NCBI GenBank assembly: GCA_028275505.1 | Contig: JAPWUP010000001.1 | Span: forward strand, 1-64,000 | DNA length: 64,000 nucleotides | Source: Bryobacteraceae bacterium | GTDB lineage: Bacteria > Acidobacteriota > Terriglobia > Bryobacterales > Bryobacteraceae | Direction: 5' to 3' | Shown here: positions 61,030 through 64,000 of the stretch, one piece after another | Position numbering within the stretch: the stretch's first letter is position 1 | Layout of the letters: each line of letters opens with the position of its first letter | The notes under the pieces: generated by a model | What the model was told of the DNA's origin: nothing | Database searches by the model: none | What the model saw: the letters and a program-made list of their open reading frames with translations, nothing else | Program-made: the position numbers and the translations under genes

Positions 61030-62799
61030 ATGATCTCACTGACGATCAACGGAACCCGAACCGAGGTCCGCGAGGGAACCACGATTCTGCAAGCGGCCAG
61101 GTTTTTGGAGATCCCGATTCCCACGCTCTGTTACCACCCGTGGCTGAAGCCCTTCGGCGCCTGCCGGATCTGCACCGTGCAGGTCCAGCGCCCGCGCGGC
61201 TACGAACTGGTCACCGCCTGCAACACCCCCTGCGAAGAGGGCATGGTCATCCAGACCGACACGGATCATGTGCGGCAGGCGCGGCGCGTGGTGGTCGAAC
61301 TGATGATGGCGCGCTGGCCCAACGTCCCCATCGTCCAGAAGCTGGCGGCCGAGGTGGGACTGGAGAAGCCGCGCTTCATCAGCGAAATGCGTGACGAGGC
61401 GCCCGATGCTTGCATCCTTTGCCTGCGCTGCGTGCGCATCTGCGAAGAAGTGGTGGGGGCGTGCGCCATCGGTTACGAAGACCGCGGCATCAAGCGCAAG
61501 GTGGTGACGCCCTTCCACGAAGAGTCGGAAGCCTGCGTGGCCTGCGGCGCCTGCGCGCACGTCTGCCCCACCGGGCACATGAAGTTCGAACCGGAGGACT
61601 ACCGCGGCAAGCCGCCCGAGTTCCTGCTCGGTCCGAACACGGCCATCCACGTCATGACGCCGCAGGCCGTGCCGAAAGTCCCTCGCATTGACCGCGAAAG
61701 CTGCATCCATTTCAAGACCAACGGCTGCCAGAAGTGCGTCGAGGTCTGCGAGGCCAAAGCCGTCAACCACGAGATGACGGACCAGGAGTTGGAGATCGAA
61801 GTGGGCCAGATCCTGGTGGCCACCGGCTACGACCTGTTCGACGCCTCGGTCATGGCCCAGTACGGCTACGGCCGGCTGGACAACATTTACACCGCCCTGG
61901 ACATCGAACGGATGCTCAATGCGACGGGGCCTACCGGCGGCCAGATCCGCCTGAAGAACGGCCAGCCGCCGCGCGCCGTGGGCATCATCCACTGCGTGGG
62001 TTCGCGCGACGAGAACTACCACCGCTACTGTTCGCGCGTCTGCTGCATGTACGCGCTCAAGTTCGCGCACCTGATCAAGGAACGCTGCCCGGAGGCCGAA
62101 GTCTACAACTTCTACATTGACATGCGCGCCTTCGGCAAAGGCTACGAGGAGTTCTATTCCCGCGTGCTGCACGAGGGCGTCAATGTGATCCGCGGCAAGG
62201 TAGCCGAGGTGGTCCAGGCAGGCTGGTCCAAGCAGGAGGAAGGGACCCTGCTCATCCGTTGCGAGGACACGCTCATCGGGAAGCTCCGCGAGATCCCGGT
62301 GGATATGGTCATCCTGTGCAACGCGATCGAGCCTCGCCGCGACGCCGAACGGGTGGCGCGGCTCTTTGGCCTCAGCCGCAGCCCGGACGGCTTCTTCCTG
62401 GAGCGCCACCCCAAGCTGGACCCGGTGGCGACTTCCTCCGACGGCCTGTTCGTGGCCGGCTGCGCGCAGGGGCCCAAGGATATTCCCGATACGGTGGCCC
62501 AGGCCAGTGCCGCCGCCGCCCGCATGCTGGCCACCATCGCCAAAGGCGTGGTCGAAATGGATCCGGTGCGCGCCGAGATCAACGAGGAGTATTGCAGCGG
62601 ATGCAGGGTCTGCAACGCCTTGTGTCCTTATGAAGCCATCGAATACCTCGAGGACAAGAACGTTTCGCGCGTGAATTCTGCCTTGTGCAAGGGCTGCGGC
62701 ACCTGCGTGGCCGCATGTCCGGCGGGCGCCATCACGGGTTACGGTTTCAGCGACCTGCAATTGCACGCGGAACTGGAAGGTCTGCTGGCGGTTCGCTGA
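61030..62799 (+). CDS. NuoG-like N-terminus fused to HdrA C-terminal half
   Basis: Start ATG 61030 has GAGGGGG 5 bases upstream. Residues 1-190 are NuoG/HydA-like: [2Fe-2S] ligands in 'TLCYHPWLKPFGACRICTVQ' and 'TACNTPC' (Cys 34, 45, 48, 64), then [4Fe-4S] 'CILCLRCVRICEE' and 'CVACGACAHVCP'. The usual His-(Cys)3 cluster loop is replaced by 'RWPNVPIVQKLAAEVG' with no Cys. From about residue 203 HdrA resumes where the chain at 53712 ends: 'NTAIHVMTPQAVPKVPRIDR', 'CIHFKTNGCQKCVEVC', 'LEIEVGQILVATGYDLFD', 'CVGSRDENYHRYCSRVCCMY' and two terminal [4Fe-4S] motifs 'CSGCRVCNALCP' and 'CKGCGTCVAACP'. So one chain links NADH-side and HdrA chemistry. Confidence 0.9.
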   Translation: MISLTINGTRTEVREGTTILQAARFLEIPIPTLCYHPWLKPFGACRICTVQVQRPRGYELVTACNTPCEEGMVIQTDTDHVRQARRVVVELMMARWPNVPIVQKLAAEVGLEKPRFISEMRDEAPDACILCLRCVRICEEVVGACAIGYEDRGIKRKVVTPFHEESEACVACGACAHVCPTGHMKFEPEDYRGKPPEFLLGPNTAIHVMTPQAVPKVPRIDRESCIHFKTNGCQKCVEVCEAKAVNHEMTDQELEIEVGQILVATGYDLFDASVMAQYGYGRLDNIYTALDIERMLNATGPTGGQIRLKNGQPPRAVGIIHCVGSRDENYHRYCSRVCCMYALKFAHLIKERCPEAEVYNFYIDMRAFGKGYEEFYSRVLHEGVNVIRGKVAEVVQAGWSKQEEGTLLIRCEDTLIGKLREIPVDMVILCNAIEPRRDAERVARLFGLSRSPDGFFLERHPKLDPVATSSDGLFVAGCAQGPKDIPDTVAQASAAAARMLATIAKGVVEMDPVRAEINEEYCSGCRVCNALCPYEAIEYLEDKNVSRVNSALCKGCGTCVAACPAGAITGYGFSDLQLHAELEGLLAVR

Positions 62800-62811
62800 C
62801 AAGGAGGAGCC

Positions 62812-63276
62812 ATGAACCAGCAGCAACGATTTGAGCCTCGCATCGTGGGCTTCCTTTGCAACTGGTGCTCGTACACGGGCGCTGATCTGGCCGGCGTCAG
62901 CCGGATGAAATCAGCTCCCAACCTGCGCACGATCCGCGTCATGTGCAGCGGCCGCGTGGATCCCACGCTGGTACTGCGCGCGTTTCAACTGGGCGCGGAC
63001 GGCGTCCTGGTGGCAGGCTGCCATCCCGGCGACTGCCACTACCAGGAGGGCAACTACAAGGCCATGCGCCGCGTGCTGCTGCTCAAGCGCGTGCTCCGAG
63101 AGTTCGGAATTGACGAGCGGCGCCTGCGCCTGGAATGGATCTCGGCCAGCGAGGGCGAAAAATTCGCGCGGGTGGCCAACGAGTTCACCGAGCAGGTCCG
63201 GGCGCTGGGACCGCTCCAGCTCGAGGAGGCGCCCGCGGCCGTCGCTGAGCCCCAGCTCGAGGAGGTGCGGGCATGA
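62812..63276 (+). CDS. mvhD: MvhD-like hydrogenase iron-sulfur subunit
   Basis: The 154-residue product has 'RIVGFLCNWCSYTGADLAGV', 'NLRTIRVMCSGRVDPTLVLR', 'AFQLGADGVLVAGCHPGDCH' and 'YQEGNYKAMRRVLLLKRVLR', the complete MvhD/FlpD Cys set for a [2Fe-2S] cluster. MvhD links the [NiFe] hydrogenase dimer MvhAG to HdrA. GGAGGAG lies before the ATG. A Pro/Ala/Glu-rich tail of about 20 residues ends the chain. It overlaps the MvhG-like start by four bases, placing hydrogenase and Hdr parts in one operon. Confidence 0.94.
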   Translation: MNQQQRFEPRIVGFLCNWCSYTGADLAGVSRMKSAPNLRTIRVMCSGRVDPTLVLRAFQLGADGVLVAGCHPGDCHYQEGNYKAMRRVLLLKRVLREFGIDERRLRLEWISASEGEKFARVANEFTEQVRALGPLQLEEAPAAVAEPQLEEVRA

Positions 63277-64000
63277 GCAAACCCAAACTGGCTCTCTACT
63301 GGGCGGCCAGTTGCGGCGGTTGCGAAATCGCCGTGCTCGACGTGGAAGAAAAAATCCTCGACGTGGCCGCCTTCTTCGACATCGTCTTCTGGCCCTGCGC
63401 CATGGACTTCAAGTACAAGGACGTCCAGGCCATGGAAGACGGCAGCATTGACCTGTGCCTGTTCAACGGCGCCATCCGCACCAGCGAAAACGAAGCCATG
63501 GCGCGGCTGCTGCGGCGCAAGTCCAAGGTGCTGGTCGCTTTCGGCTCCTGCGCCACCGAGGGTTGCATTCCCGGCCTGGCCAACCTGACCACGAAAGAAG
63601 AAATCCTGGACTGGGTCTATCACCGCTCGCCCAGCACGGTGAACGAAAATGGCGTGCGGCCGCAGCCGCGTTTCCACGTGCCCGAGGGCGAGCTCGAAAT
63701 CCCCGAATTTTACGAGGAGGTACGCACGCTCGCCCAGGTGGTCCCCGTGGATTACTTCATCCCCGGCTGCCCGCCGCAGGCGCCCCAGATCGTCAACGTG
63801 CTCAGCGCCATCATGACCGGGGCGCCCCTGCCCCCGCCGGGATCGGTGATCGGAGCGGGCGAGAAGACCTGCTGCGACGAGTGCGGGCGCAAGCGGGAGG
63901 AGAAGCGGATCAAGCGCTTCTACCGGCCGTGGGAAATCGTCCCCGACCCCAACCAGTGCCTGCTCGACCAGGGCATCATCTGCCTGGGTCCGGCCACGCG
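63273..64000 (+). CDS. mvhG: MvhG-like [NiFe]-hydrogenase small subunit, partial (runs off the right edge)
   Basis: This gene is absent from the track because it has no stop in the window. From ATG 63273 (overlapping the MvhD stop by four bases, GGAGGTGCGGGC before it) it reads 'LALYWAASCGGCEIAVLDVE', 'LLRRKSKVLVAFGSCATEGC' and 'VDYFIPGCPPQAPQIVNVLS', the proximal-cluster Cys set of group 3 hydrogenase small subunits. 'KTCCDECGRKREEKRIKRFY' and 'PNQCLLDQGIICLGPATR' match the F420-non-reducing (Mvh) type. The large subunit MvhA, with the NiFe site, should lie just beyond 64000. At least 242 residues are present and look intact. Confidence 0.92.
   Translation, partial: MSKPKLALYWAASCGGCEIAVLDVEEKILDVAAFFDIVFWPCAMDFKYKDVQAMEDGSIDLCLFNGAIRTSENEAMARLLRRKSKVLVAFGSCATEGCIPGLANLTTKEEILDWVYHRSPSTVNENGVRPQPRFHVPEGELEIPEFYEEVRTLAQVVPVDYFIPGCPPQAPQIVNVLSAIMTGAPLPPPGSVIGAGEKTCCDECGRKREEKRIKRFYRPWEIVPDPNQCLLDQGIICLGPAT

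Noticed and set aside
58737-61124. 795-residue minus-strand ORF
   Set aside because: Antisense to the NuoE/NuoF-like genes; no domain, His/Asp/Gly-rich shadow composition.
61036-62826. 596-residue minus-strand ORF
   Set aside because: Antisense to the NuoG-HdrA fusion.
1-64000. CRISPR arrays, rRNA, insertion-sequence transposases
   Set aside because: I saw no regularly spaced repeats, rRNA segments or transposase motifs (DDE, HUH) anywhere in the window.

Overview
The window is GC-rich bacterial DNA, most likely from an Acidobacteriota genome near Bryobacterales/Solibacter. This is inferred from the mix of a PEP-CTERM protein, HYDIN-like 'choice-of-anchor' proteins, Tat-exported sulfatases with a DUF3604 protein, and a mobile-element small protein with a KDPAAV..GRRGGLK motif. 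No rRNA or universal marker is present, so the lineage is a judgement and not a measurement.

Left edge to about 9.1 kb (cell surface and secreted proteins). The minus strand carries a secreted beta-propeller-like protein, a 55-residue Cys-containing small peptide, and an S24/S26-type peptidase that runs off the left edge. The ORF track misses the peptidase; I read it directly from the sequence. Then come a TPR/carbohydrate-binding protein (the only plus-strand gene here), an O-antigen ligase/polymerase-like membrane protein, a PEP-CTERM protein, a proline-rich exported protein, a HYDIN-like repeat protein and an Ig-like lipoprotein.

About 9.1-43.6 kb (one long minus-strand polysaccharide locus). 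Reading in the direction of transcription: a ribbon-helix-helix regulator, Wza- and Wzc-like export proteins, a beta-propeller, the ABC exporter Wzm/Wzt, two GT-C-type membrane proteins, methyltransferases, seven GT4 and one GT2 glycosyltransferases, an O-antigen polymerase/ligase, a hexapeptide acyltransferase, a PaaK-like adenylating enzyme, WecB, a UDP-uronate epimerase, an asparagine-synthase-like gene with an apparent frameshift, a DegT aminotransferase, a PglC-like initiating transferase and a FlaA1/PglF-like dehydratase. Most neighbours overlap by 1-23 bases, so the locus is probably one or a few transcripts. A 162-bp near-identical direct repeat made from the epimerase 3' end brackets one glycosyltransferase gene and marks a past rearrangement.

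About 43.6-44.8 kb (boundary). An unusually palindrome-rich gap, a small mobile-element protein remnant and a wrecked tyrosine integrase lie directly beside a tRNA-Val(CAC) gene. This looks like the scar of an integrated element.

About 45-49.8 kb. Two sulfatases with formylglycine motifs flank a DUF3604 protein. All three begin with twin-arginine-type N-termini, suggesting extracytoplasmic breakdown of sulfated compounds.

About 49.9-64 kb (redox region). A stand-alone HdrD/DsrK-like protein and an Rrf2 regulator are on the minus strand. Divergent from them is a long plus-strand operon: HdrC, HdrB, an N-terminal half of HdrA, a regulatory module (DRTGG protein, RsbW-like ATPase, [FeFe]-hydrogenase-like protein, second DRTGG protein, PHP phosphoesterase, histidine-kinase-like ATPase), two NuoE-like proteins, a NuoF-like protein, a fusion of a NuoG-like N-terminus with the missing C-terminal half of HdrA, MvhD, and the start of an MvhG-like [NiFe]-hydrogenase small subunit. 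The layout suggests a hybrid Hdr-Mvh-NuoEFG electron-bifurcating hydrogenase complex with HdrA split in two and its C-half grafted onto a NuoG module. I regard this as the most interesting system in the window.
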